Part shown: in pieces, positions 60,685-64,000 of the stretch
Position numbering within the stretch: the first letter of the stretch is position 1
Layout: each line of letters opens with the position of its first letter
Assembly: GCA_031213475.1 (NCBI GenBank)
Contig: JARUPZ010000005.1
Span: 8,428,988 to 8,492,987, forward strand
Source: Nereocystis luetkeana
Lineage: Eukaryota > Sar > Phaeophyceae > Laminariales > Laminariaceae
DNA: 64,000 nucleotides
Direction of reading: 5' to 3'
Notes under the pieces: generated by a model
The model's input: only the letters and a program-made list of their open reading frames with translations
Databases searched by the model: none
Told to the model about the DNA's origin: nothing
Made by a program: the position numbers and the translations under genes

Positions 60685-61744
60685 GGAATGATGATGGTGG
60701 TGTTGGTGGTGTTGCTGTTGTTGTTGCTGCTGCTGCTGTTGAGTTTGGGCATGCCATGACAAAGGCGGCGCTCCTCCTCCTCCTCCTCCTCCTCCTCCGA
60801 GAGCAACGCCTGCCTGTTGCTGCTGTTGTTGTTGGTGTTGTTGCCCTCCCATGCCCCCCCCCCCCCCCCCCGCCGCCTCGACCGCCGCCACCGCCACCAC
60901 CACCGCTCAACCCCAACCCGAGCCCGCTGCTGTTCATCATTACTCCACCGCCGCCCTCGGAAGACTGGCTGAGAGCATCGATGCCTTGCGAGGGTGGCAT
61001 CGAGTGCTCCCCCGTCGGAGGCAACCCGGATTGGTCTTCGAAGATGGGCCGATGCCTCGGGGGGGCGGCAGGACGGGGAGGCTGCTGCGCAGAGCCCATA
61101 TGCAGTGATTGGCCCGCTTGTCCCCCCCCGCCTTGCGGCGACATTCTGGCAACCCCACCAAAGGTCGCTGCTACTGTTCCTGCTGCGGCCCCTCCTGCCC
61201 CACCACCGCCGACGCCTGGCGGGCCGTCGACCGATCCTAATTGCTGCTGCTGCTGTTGTTGCTGCTGCTGTGCGTGCTGCGAAGATGGGTCGAACGCGCT
61301 CGCAAACGGAGAGCCCTGGCGGGATAGAGACCTCCCTCCTCCTGCCCCGCCGCCTGCGCCGCTGCTGCTACCACCGCTGCCGAGCCCACCGCTGCCGCCG
61401 CCGCCGCTGCCCCCTAAGCCATTTGAGTCAACAACAATCCTCGGGTCCATCGGGCGTGGCCCAGGGCTCTCGAAATCGTCGGAACCACCACCACGGAACG
61501 CGGATGGTACGCGCTGAGACTCGTCTATCGCCAGCCTCGAGCTGCTTCCAAGCCCGCCGTGTGTGGGGGGGGCACCGGTTGCGTATGTATCGGATTTATC
61601 CAATGCGACAAACCCAACTCCTACGCCGAGCGGGGCAGAGCTCGGCCAATGCAGAGCTCCTACCACTGCGTCGCCGGCGGCGCTGTCGGCCTGGAAACCC
61701 CAGCGTCTCGGATCCGTGTCGTCGCCGAAGGCTACTGGTGGCAT
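18787..61744 (-). CDS. KH-KH-SAM-SAM RNA-binding protein, eight exons (Bicaudal-C-like)
   Basis: Spliced gene, exons 61744-60211, 50867-50712, 38216-38133, 27861-27666, 26383-25347, 24554-24389, 23259-23051 and 19509-18787. Joined, they give about 1367 residues. Two type-I KH domains lie near residues 484-550 (loop GRSG at 501-504) and 564-632 (loop GRGG at 581-584). Two SAM domains lie near 1020-1072 and 1084-1140. Long low-complexity regions rich in Gly, Gln, His, Ala and Ser flank them. KH domains bind single-stranded RNA, and SAM domains commonly self-associate. In animals KH plus SAM is the layout of Bicaudal-C, a cytoplasmic translational repressor; a similar mRNA-regulatory, granule-forming role is inferred here, not shown. 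Splice phases agree at all seven junctions. The one defect is a surplus base in a homopolymer of exon 1. Nearest-homologue identity cannot be settled from sequence alone. Confidence 0.85.
20026..20122. mobile_element. family B element, copy 3
   Basis: Diverged, but both ends and the GTCCCCAAA part are clear. Confidence 0.65.
20222..20336. mobile_element. family A element, copy 3
   Basis: Left end diverged (TTACGAGAGACCATA). TACTACTGTA at 20235-20244 replaces a single TA of the consensus. Confidence 0.65.
20489..20586. mobile_element. family B element, copy 4
   Basis: Long matching ends (TTTTAGAACCGCAGTCCCGT and its complement). Right TTAA intact, left changed to TTGA. Confidence 0.82.
20704..20808. 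mobile_element. family B element, copy 5
   Basis: Slightly longer variant with an extra TGTCCC block, like the copies at 42431 and 45001. Confidence 0.78.
21209..21307. mobile_element. family B element, copy 6
   Basis: Left end diverged (ACCCTTCGAGTGC); right end close to consensus. Confidence 0.72.
21586..21694. mobile_element. family A element, copy 4
   Basis: Nearly perfect inverted repeat and close to the apparent consensus; probably young. Confidence 0.85.
22235..22339. mobile_element. family A element, copy 5
   Basis: Full length, with a small deletion in the GTATACCATAGG part. Confidence 0.8.
23051..23259 (-). CDS. exon 7: end of SAM1 and most of SAM2
   Basis: Acceptor ATCGCCAG|GC, donor AAG|GTGTGG. 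Begins IPKGPRVKLLYA, the typical last turn and helix 5 of a SAM domain, completing SAM1. A 12-residue linker follows. SAM2 then starts at VMRVFLTSLGLERYCKAFEE and runs to MEESDYAQLGVAK. The two SAM domains are therefore tandem and nearly abutting. They are split by introns at slightly different places (inside the DIG codon in SAM1, three residues later in SAM2). Confidence 0.9.
23260..24388 (-). other. intron 6 (1129 bp), splits SAM1
   Basis: Phase 1 intron. Contains one F copy with poly-G (23430-23540); the remainder shows nothing recognisable. Confidence 0.85.
23430..23545 (+). repeat. family F repeat, partial
   Basis: ATACTCATCATCATGCATGG, GACCATAGATCTTCGCACCC and a following G run. Confidence 0.65.
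24389..24554 (-). CDS. exon 6: first SAM domain, N-terminal part
   Basis: Acceptor CGGGCAG|GTC and donor ATTG|GTGCGT, phase 0 in and phase 1 out. After a basic linker VNRHRERSGTPVGK it reads LAEFLGDMGLGEYAQAL, then NEIDLEAVQLMADSDFQDIG, the first four helices of a SAM domain. The acceptor has a weak pyrimidine tract, so the first few residues are the least certain part. The frame and the join to exon 7 are firm. Confidence 0.82.
24868..24955 (+). repeat. family F fragment
   Basis: GTACTCGATTGGAGAGATGT and CATGGCCGTAGTCGTATGA between two G runs. Confidence 0.65.
25103..25202. mobile_element. family B element, degenerate copy 7
   Basis: Only the core ACACTCAAATACTAAG and the CCCCAAAACGGGACT end are clear. 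Confidence 0.5.
25347..26383 (-). CDS. exon 5: central low-complexity region
   Basis: Acceptor TTTTCTGCAG|GT, donor GGG|GTGAGT; enters in phase 1 and leaves in phase 0. About 346 residues run from GMGGISGMGDYDDGPPDRF to KRLSITSDDSNSG. The rest is Gly, Gln, Pro, His and Ser: several short poly-Gln runs, a Gly-Ser-Gly stretch and a His-rich HPHHHHHQQQ segment. No folded domain is visible. Such regions in RNA-binding proteins often drive phase separation, which is inferred. The final SITSDDSNSG is a plausible phosphorylation site. Confidence 0.88.
26384..27665 (-). other. intron 4 (1282 bp)
   Basis: Phase 1 intron. Contains poly-C at 27482-27498, a poly-A run at 27223-27243, and an inverted CGGGTC-rich repeat at 26925-27085. 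No coding sequence seen. Confidence 0.85.
26925..27085. repeat. inverted CGGGTC-rich repeat
   Basis: Left part holds several ACGGGTCGGGT units; right part (27045-27082) holds ACCCGACCCG units in the opposite sense. The RNA could fold into a GC-rich hairpin within intron 4. Confidence 0.6.
27666..27861 (-). CDS. exon 4: second half of KH2 and linker
   Basis: Strong acceptor CTCTTGCAG|GAG, donor GGAG|GTGAGC, leaving phase 1. Encodes 65 residues plus one base. It opens EESRANVVINQKMMKVIVSG, with the closing helix RLGVAMIEDVITFG, which completes KH2, and then a Gly/Pro-rich linker. The preceding intron ends in a minisatellite that stops about 800 bases upstream of this acceptor. Confidence 0.92.
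28005..28672. repeat. minisatellite, about 30-bp units, in intron 3
   Basis: About 20 units built on TTCTCACCACGATCG, a T run of varying length, and GGCCGG or GTCGG. A block of about 120 bp (near 28130-28250) recurs almost unchanged at 28316-28434, so there is higher-order duplication. Open frames across it are repeat artefacts. Confidence 0.9.
29395..29490. mobile_element. family B element, copy 8
   Basis: Diverged copy with GTCCCATTTTGGGGGGACAA and GGGACTGCGGCC. Confidence 0.6.
30096..30165. mobile_element. family B element, left half (copy 9)
   Basis: CCCCGTTTAGGACTGC to AAATTGGAGT; the right half is missing. Confidence 0.5.
30255..30440. repeat. family D/E repeat, full copy 1
   Basis: E part: GGAGACATATCAAGCAAGG to GATCGTTCCACAC. 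D part (minus sense): GATGTCAGGAGACAGCGCTC with a Cys/Gly-neutral spacer. Shares order and spacing with the copy near 56150. Confidence 0.5.
31310..31600. mobile_element. family B element, copy 10, split by family A
   Basis: Left half to about 31380, then family A, then a diverged right half ending GGAACTGCAGCCCTAACC. Confidence 0.5.
31393..31511. mobile_element. family A element, copy 6, inside a B element
   Basis: Inserted in the B copy 31310-31600. GCATTGA occurs directly on both sides (31385-31391 and 31512-31518), a possible target duplication. Confidence 0.75.
32224..32321. mobile_element. family B element, copy 11
   Basis: Clear ends; TTAA diverged to TCAA and TTGA. Confidence 0.78.
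33337..33445. mobile_element. family A element, copy 7
   Basis: Full length, opposite orientation to copy 4 as judged by the AT-rich core. Confidence 0.82.
33573..33672. mobile_element. family B element, copy 12
   Basis: Left TTAACCCT kept, middle close to consensus, right end diverged. Confidence 0.65.
33920..33990. repeat. AT and C-run simple sequence
   Basis: TTATTATTATA passes into (TA)n, followed by a long C run; partly duplicated around an AAATATATA motif. Confidence 0.8.
35812..35940. repeat. (TA)n microsatellites with two ACCAGGTATA motifs
   Basis: Two TA tracts flank a short unique piece. Each is followed or preceded by ACCAGGTATA. Confidence 0.75.
36220..36267. repeat. (CAA)n microsatellite
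   Basis: About 14 imperfect CAA units in intron 3. Confidence 0.9.
36620..36692. repeat. family D fragment
   Basis: GTCAGGAGACAGCACTTTCA and TTTGCCTTGACATGCCTTGA in the order of the D part. Confidence 0.55.
36702..36791. mobile_element. family B element, copy 13
   Basis: TTAA intact on both sides; a short internal deletion on the right. Confidence 0.8.
37171..37280. mobile_element. family A element, copy 8
   Basis: Left end eroded (GAGGGACCACAG); right end CCCCCGTAATA intact. Confidence 0.7.
37522..37634. mobile_element. family A element, copy 9
   Basis: Ends eroded. The right flank (GGAGGGAGAGAGAAAACAAG) resembles the right flank of copy 18. Confidence 0.7.
38133..38216 (-). CDS. exon 3: first half of KH2
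   Basis: Only 28 codons, phase 0 at both ends, acceptor GCGAAG and donor AAG|GTGAGA. Reads VTSHMIECPPHLIGLLIGRG followed by GSTIKRIK: beta1, helix, GRGG loop and helix of a second KH domain. The donor falls at the same point of the KH fold as the exon 1 donor. The exon lies between introns of 12.5 and 10.3 kb, so an automatic gene finder could easily miss it. Confidence 0.9.
38753..38914 (+). CDS. small ORF with signal-like N-terminus
   Basis: 53 residues from ATG: MSVAQYRCILLLLLLRTVCL, then AATMADG and a basic tail ending KKRATGTL. The N-terminal half looks like a cleavable signal or a membrane segment, but part of it comes from a CTG/CTA repeat. It lies antisense in intron 2. It may be chance. 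Confidence 0.2.
   Translation: MSVAQYRCILLLLLLRTVCLAATMADGVIRSTVQRVHYLIDQSLPKKRATGTL
39243..39386 (+). repeat. family F repeat, full copy
   Basis: Same blocks, with a G run at its left and CCAGGCAGGCATTGC at its right. Confidence 0.75.
39575..39715 (-). repeat. family C copy 3
   Basis: On the minus strand it carries the order ATGATCTATC, TGTATGATG, CATGTTGC, CACAATCTGC, TGGGTTGGAC of this family; diverged. Confidence 0.5.
39770..39845. repeat. family D fragment
   Basis: AGGAGACGGCGTTTTTCACC and TTCGCCTTGACATGCCCCGA. Confidence 0.55.
40071..40174. mobile_element. family B element, copy 14
   Basis: Left CCCTTTTAGGACTGCAGTC; the right end is altered, but TTAA follows. Confidence 0.65.
41797..41866 (+). 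repeat. two-copy tandem duplication of 34 bp
   Basis: TATTAATAGTACCTGAACGT plus ACGGGTACTG occurs twice in a row, directly upstream of a family A element. Confidence 0.85.
41871..41987. mobile_element. family A element, copy 10
   Basis: Full length, with GGCATACTAAACAGGACC at the left and a short insertion (ACTGCAAC) before AATATCTGG. Confidence 0.75.
42431..42538. mobile_element. family B element, copy 15
   Basis: TTAA on both sides. Longer variant with the duplicated CCCCAA block. Confidence 0.82.
42686..42778. mobile_element. family B element, degenerate copy 16
   Basis: CTCCAGTCCCGCTCTGGG and ATGGGACCGCAGTCC frame a diverged core. Confidence 0.5.
42910..43005. mobile_element. family B element, copy 17
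   Basis: Left TTAACCCCCTTAGAACTGC intact; right end diverged. Confidence 0.75.
43681..43795. mobile_element. family A element, copy 11
   Basis: TACCAGGTA at 43739-43747 sits where the consensus has TA in AAATATATAGGTTT. Confidence 0.8.
43832..43948. mobile_element. family A element, copy 12
   Basis: TATTAATA at 43903-43910 sits where the consensus has TA in TTTTTACTAACAATA. Confidence 0.78.
44128..44284. mobile_element. family B element, copy 18, with internal tandem repeat
   Basis: The right half contains about four copies of a 23-bp unit (CCCCAGAACAGGACTTGGTT), giving a 157-bp element. Confidence 0.7.
44400..44475. repeat. family E fragment
   Basis: GACATTTCAAGCAAGGGAAA to GAGCGTTCCACACGATC, matching the E part of 30255-30330. 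Confidence 0.5.
44637..44734. mobile_element. family B element, copy 19
   Basis: Right end TTCTAAAAGGGTTAA intact; left CCCGTTTAGGACC. Confidence 0.75.
44777..44885. mobile_element. family A element, copy 13
   Basis: Full length; ends TATTACGGGAGACC and CCCCCGTAACA. Confidence 0.78.
45001..45107. mobile_element. family B element, copy 20, nested in A copy 14
   Basis: TTAA at 45001-45004 and 45104-45107, an exact target duplication within the A sequence. Confidence 0.9.
45151..45247. mobile_element. family B element, copy 21, nested in A copy 14
   Basis: TTAA at 45151-45154 and 45244-45247, duplicating the TTAA of CCTATTAACTA in the A sequence. Ends almost perfectly complementary. Confidence 0.9.
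45270..45378. mobile_element. family A element, copy 15
   Basis: Lies five bases beyond copy 14 in the same orientation; intact ends. Confidence 0.82.
46095..46218. mobile_element. family A element, copy 16
   Basis: Carries TACCTGGTACCTGGTA (46180-46195) where the consensus has TA in GGTCCTATTTACTA. Confidence 0.8.
46463..46632 (-). repeat. family F repeat, full copy
   Basis: Minus-strand copy of the 51355 element with the same block order. Flanked at 46418-46441 and 46614-46640 by C runs. Confidence 0.75.
47409..47513. mobile_element. family B element, copy 22
   Basis: Clear ends with an extra GGGGGCAATC block at the left. Confidence 0.7.
48015..48095 (+). repeat. family F fragment
   Basis: GTGTACTCGATACCATGCAT, GGCCGTAGTCGTATGGCCAT, then a G-rich run. 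Confidence 0.65.
49200..49303. mobile_element. family B element, copy 23
   Basis: TCAACCCATTTAGGACTGC at the left; right end worn. Confidence 0.68.
49521..49617. mobile_element. family A element, copy 17, truncated right end
   Basis: TACCAGGTA at 49569-49577 replaces TA in AAACTATATATTT. The right inverted repeat is missing. Confidence 0.72.
49720..49895 (-). repeat. family C copy 4
   Basis: On the minus strand: TATTTCAGGGCAGATGATG, GTATGATCTGTATGATTTAG, GGGAGCTGTATACTCTGC and ACATGTTTCCTGGG, in the same order as copy 5. Confidence 0.55.
50712..50867 (-). CDS. exon 2: second half of KH1
   Basis: 52 codons, phase 0 at both ends. The acceptor GCGGCAG follows a pyrimidine-rich stretch and the donor is GAG|GTGAGA. 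It begins HRSGCGMWVDQKD and supplies beta2, beta3 and the last helix of KH1 (KLYITG, then RIHAAARLVGDLI). It continues exon 1 exactly where a KH domain needs it, after the helix that follows the GXXG loop. It is isolated between introns of 9.3 and 12.5 kb. Confidence 0.9.
51355..51512 (+). repeat. family F repeat, full copy
   Basis: Order: poly-G, GTACTCGATAGGAGAGAT, CATGCATGGCCGTAGTCGTA, TGACCATAGACCCTCGCATC, CCGGGACGGAGCATGTCGGG, ACCAGGCAGACATTGC, then another G run. About 150 bp, no open frame of its own. Confidence 0.75.
52175..52235 (+). repeat. family F fragment
   Basis: G run, GTGTACTCCATGTCACGCAT, GGCCGAAGTCC. Confidence 0.6.
52786..52882. mobile_element. family B element, copy 24
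   Basis: TTAATCCCTTTAGAACTGC at the left, GCAGTTCTAAAAAGGGTCAA at the right. Confidence 0.8.
53019..53094 (-). pseudogene. orphan exon-like fragment inside intron 1
   Basis: 76 bases between an acceptor (CTCTTGACAG) and a consensus donor (GTAAGTATC), reading HLAFFEKIELDAEDLTHAIK and ATNAN. Its length is not a multiple of three and inclusion would break KH1, so it is not part of the main product. It may be a captured exon of another gene, or a poison exon. Confidence 0.3.
53656..53957. mobile_element. family A element, copy 18, with about 190 bp inserted
   Basis: The A sequence stops after TATGTATACCAT and resumes at ATAGGTCC near 53925. The insert (about 53737-53923) begins with 15 T on the plus strand, and its minus strand has AATAAA just before the A run, as in a retroposed cDNA. 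Confidence 0.75.
54262..54354. mobile_element. family B element, copy 25
   Basis: Left TTAACCC lost; right GGTTCTGAAAGGGTTAA intact. Confidence 0.78.
54470..54660 (+). repeat. family C copy 5
   Basis: TATTTCAGGGGTCAACAG, GATGATCTGTATGATCTAGC, GGGCGAGAACTGTATATTC and GGCATGTTTCG, ending in GTGCACAGCACC as in copy 2. Confidence 0.6.
54663..54757. mobile_element. family B element, copy 26
   Basis: Diverged ends, clear core GGGACAAACCACTCAAATTC. Confidence 0.7.
56150..56310. repeat. family D/E repeat, full copy 2
   Basis: AGGAGACATGTCAAGCAAGG, then on the minus strand GGTAATGAGGCAGCACTTTC with CTTTGCCTTGACATGCCTTG. Confidence 0.5.
56603..56926 (+). pseudogene. plus-strand exon-like fragment antisense to intron 1
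   Basis: Frame with coding-like codons reading IRQGAKKSTDATALYTKLSI, then SERTPSQLF, ending at donor AAAAG|GTGAGG. The minus strand of the same stretch is also open, so strand choice is uncertain. Not recognised. Confidence 0.25.
57231..57322. mobile_element. family B element, copy 27, array member 1
   Basis: First of five contiguous B copies. Its right GGTTAC is shared with member 2. Confidence 0.75.
57319..57409. mobile_element. family B element, copy 28, array member 2
   Basis: TTACCCCTTTCAGGACAGC at the left, GCGGTCCTAAAAC at the right. Confidence 0.72.
57424..57515. mobile_element. family B element, copy 29, array member 3
   Basis: Left end replaced by GGGTTAGGGTTAGGG, two and a half telomere-like units. 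Right end CCTAAAAGCGTTAA. Confidence 0.7.
57512..57749. mobile_element. family B element, copy 30, array member 4, split by A copy 19
   Basis: Left half to about 57567, then family A and a double TACCAGGTA motif, then the right half from about 57706. Confidence 0.72.
57568..57684. mobile_element. family A element, copy 19, inside a B element
   Basis: Interrupts the B copy 57512-57749. It is followed directly by TACCAGGTACCTGGTA at 57690-57705. Confidence 0.78.
57746..57843. mobile_element. family B element, copy 31, array member 5
   Basis: TTACACCCCTTCAGAACCG at the left and CGAAAAGGGTTAA at the right. Confidence 0.78.
58238..58333. mobile_element. family B element, copy 32
   Basis: Very close to consensus in the core; ends slightly altered (GTTTTAGACCC, GCGGCTAA). 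Confidence 0.8.
60211..61744 (-). CDS. exon 1: low-complexity N-terminus and first half of KH1
   Basis: Starts at ATG 61744, the first Met after an in-frame TGA nine bases upstream. It encodes about 511 residues: an acidic and Ser-rich opening (MPPVAFGDDTD), Gly-rich runs, a run of ten Gln encoded by CAG repeats, then alternating poly-Gln and poly-His blocks, and finally the beta1-helix-GXXG part of KH1 ending in HIKEMK. It ends in phase 0 at donor AAG|GTGCGC. The reading frame changes by one base at the C run 60854-60871 (18 bases; 17 would keep the frame). Both sides are clearly the same protein in composition, so a homopolymer length error or a recent slippage is the simplest explanation. 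Exon length is 1534, one over a multiple of three. Confidence 0.85.
60854..60871. repeat. poly-C tract of 18 within exon 1
   Basis: Encodes a Gly run on the minus strand. One base over the length that would keep the frame. Confidence 0.95.
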
Positions 61745-61750
61745 GCTCCC

Positions 61751-61759
61751 TCAACTCAT
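61751..61759 (-). promoter_or_regulatory. minimal upstream ORF (ATG AGT TGA)
   Basis: A two-codon uORF ends six bases before the main ATG of the KH/SAM gene. In eukaryotes such start-stop-like uORFs can lower initiation at the next ATG. It matters only if the transcript starts upstream of it, which is not shown. Confidence 0.35.
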
Positions 61760-64000
61760 CTACCGCACGACCCAGAGGAGTCGCGCCCTGGTTCGGGGTG
61801 GGAAGCTGAACGAGAAAAAAAGTGATTGCTCTTTTCTCGATCAGACTCTCGGCTCTCGACTCTCTCTATCTCGGTGGCGGGCCGAGGCAGGCGCAAAGCA
61901 ACCAAATTTGTTTGTTTGATTTTCGAGCGTTTTTAGAGGGTTTTGAGGGTGGTGATCTCCTATCTCCGACACCGAATATGTGGAGGCCTGTCTGCTAACC
62001 TTGAGGGTAGACGGGGGGGGGGGGCTTCCTTGGTGGGAGACTGTCCGCCCTAGCGAGGTTGCCCAGGTGTTGTCTCTCGCACGGCCCTCGTCGCCTTGCG
62101 TTTGCTGGTTTGTGGCGTCCGCTCGTGTCGTGTCTCCGTGGCGTGTGTCTTCATGAAATGACGAGACTGCCGCCAAAAATCCCAAAGACCATACTATTTT
62201 TTTATCCAAAAAACAAATGGTTGAAAACTGTTCTTTAAAAAGCTCCGAAAGTGCATTAAACAGCTCAATTTAAGATTTATCTTGTTTTTCATCTGACTCC
62301 AGATATTTGAGATTTTGGATTTTGCCTATTTTTTGCTGGTGCTTTGACTCGGATGCCAGGATTTTATTTCTTGCGTTATTTTTTTGCAAAATTTTCATCT
62401 CGCCCTGCTGCTGTGTCTCGTGTTTGCGGGCACTTTCCTATTTAGACGTTGCTCCTCCTGCTATGTACTACCTGGTACTGTGTAGAGCCACATCCGTCTG
62501 ATGATATGCAGATGCTTTAAAGAGCACCGACTGATTGCATGATGAAACGCACCCCTCTATCTTGACTCACTCAATCACACACGAGCGCACAGCGGTGGGC
62601 AGGCTGGGTGCAATTATACAGAGTTATACCCGTTTTTCCCATTGAATTTCTCGCTGCATTTCAAATTTTCAATTTTTACCACGGTCGAAAAATGTTGTAA
62701 AAAATTGGCTTTCTTCGTTCTATTTGATCGGCTCTATGCTGGACACGAGTGGAGTCGTATCAAATAATCAAAATACGTCGGGGGGCAGATCCACCTATTT
62801 TCGTAGCTTTCTCTTTCCATCGTATAATACTCGTATCATCGTATCATGCCATACCAGAGACTGCGGACTGCGGACACTAAATACTCTGCGGCTCTGCGGC
62901 ATGAACCCAAGGAAGACAAGATAATATAACAGCAGTACGTATGCACTTTGGTATGCATGCAAACAAACGCACAGAAGAAGCAGACAAGACATACCAGCAG
63001 GCACAACACAATAAATTGTACCAGGTACCAGGACCTGGTAGAGGCGATTATAGGTCTCGTGACGGAAAACGGAACACGGAGAGAGAGGGTGGTGCTACTG
63101 TGCGGTGTGTTTGTATCATACGGCGGTGTACGGTGTCTGGAAACCCGAAGTGCGCTCTTTTAGCATCTTCTTTTCTTGCGTACACGCATTCGTTCACATG
63201 TTCATACACCAAAATCATATACCTGGTACTATAATACGTGTCGTGTGTATTATTTGTAAATATTAATATTGTGGGGGACCATAGTTAATAGGATCAAATA
63301 TTGTTAGTAAAAATGGTCAAATTCATGGGGTTTTATGTAATCCGTATGTCCTATTATTAACTATGGTCCCCCGTAATAGTAACAATTATTATTACACCAT
63401 ACCTCACAGCGGTCAGCACCTACCTACTATTAATACCACATCGTCTCTCCTCTCTCTTTTTCTCTGTGATCGTATTCGTACGTACTTCGAAGTATATATT
63501 TCCACCCTAGACTATATACTCTCTCTCTATCATCATCTAATCTGTCTGTGTCTCGCTCTGTTATTTTAGCCTTTGAGTTGTCTTGTCGTCTTCTCTTCTT
63601 CTCCTACTTCCATGCCTGTTGCCTGTGTGGGGAGAGAATGTTAGCCTCCGCTATACGCAGCACCAGCAGCAGCAGTATAGTGTGCTGCCATCATGCATAA
63701 TATATCAGGTAGTATATACCTACCTGGTATAATGTATGCACGATTATAATTACAACGAACGACTATTATTATACGAGTGAGTGAGTAAAGCCAGCGTTTC
63801 CTACTCATAATTCTTTCTTTTACTTCTATCTGTCTGTGTGCTGCCGCTGCCTCTGCCCTGTGTGTCTGTTACTACTATTAATACTACTATACTACTGCTG
63901 CTGCTGCTTGCTGTGGCTTGTCTTTCACTGCCCAAAGGTTGTTGTGGTATAAAACCCCTTCAGAACTAACTGCATGCAGTCAGTAGTTATTAATACCAGG
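61760..64000 (-). other. 5' flank of the KH/SAM gene
   Basis: No convincing coding sequence. The first 150 bases upstream of the start (minus strand) read as a plausible leader with CT/GA-rich stretches. Farther up are AT-rich DNA, one family A element (63267-63378), several TACCTGGTA motifs (62466, 63220, 63724) and CT-rich simple sequence near 63430-63600. No TATA box or initiator can be assigned with confidence. Confidence 0.4.
63267..63378. mobile_element. family A element, copy 20
   Basis: Nearly complete; CCTATTATTAACTATGG has a three-base duplication compared with copy 4. Confidence 0.8.

Noticed and set aside
60594-61517. Plus-strand open frame of about 307 codons (Pro/Cys/Ala-rich)
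   Set aside because: Antisense shadow of the Gly/Gln-rich exon 1.

Overview
The window is nuclear DNA of a eukaryote, most likely a stramenopile and probably a brown alga. This is an inference from GC-rich exons with Ala, Gly and Gln homopolymers, GT-AG introns with GTGAGN or GTGCGN donors, multi-kilobase introns full of repeats, and many long poly-G/poly-C runs. No ribosomal, organellar or bacterial signature was seen, and no marker gene fixes the species.

One gene dominates. On the minus strand, eight exons between 61744 and 18787 (about 43 kb, about 4.1 kb coding) join in frame into a protein of about 1367 residues. It has two type-I KH RNA-binding domains followed by two tandem SAM domains, set in long Gly/Gln/Ala/Ser/Pro-rich low-complexity stretches. 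The combination resembles the animal Bicaudal-C class of RNA regulators, but with two SAM domains. Every splice junction keeps the frame. The only break is in exon 1, at an 18-base homopolymer (60854-60871) where the sequence carries one base too many. Introns 1-3 (9.3, 12.5 and 10.3 kb) surround the two smallest exons and hold most of the repeats.

The left part (1-11 kb) has no confident gene. It holds several plus-strand segments with coding character (2440-2631, 6003-6203, 7363-8058, 9487-9728, 9956-10307 joined to 10512-10847) that may be exons of an unrecognised gene or relics. From about 13.4 to 18.8 kb, downstream of the KH/SAM stop codon, the plus strand is A- and C-rich with poly-A runs; this may be a very long U/G-rich 3' UTR. 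From 61.8 to 64 kb lie the 5' UTR and upstream flank.

The repeat landscape is rich. Family A is a palindromic element of about 110 bp with ends like TATTACGGGGGACC and no coding capacity (20 copies). Family B is an element of about 95 bp with TTAA flanks and CCCTTTTAGAAC-like inverted ends, piggyBac-like in form (more than 30 copies). A and B are nested in each other in both directions, and five B copies form a contiguous array. Families C, D/E and F are further dispersed repeats; F is linked to poly-G runs. There are also a (GACA)n block, a minisatellite of about 30 bp units, and a repeat of about 27 bp units.

The most unusual signal is the 9-mer TACCAGGTA/TACCTGGTA. It occurs roughly 40 times, almost all in noncoding DNA between 22 and 64 kb. 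Comparison of family A copies shows that it arises where a plain TA has become TA-CCAGG-TA.
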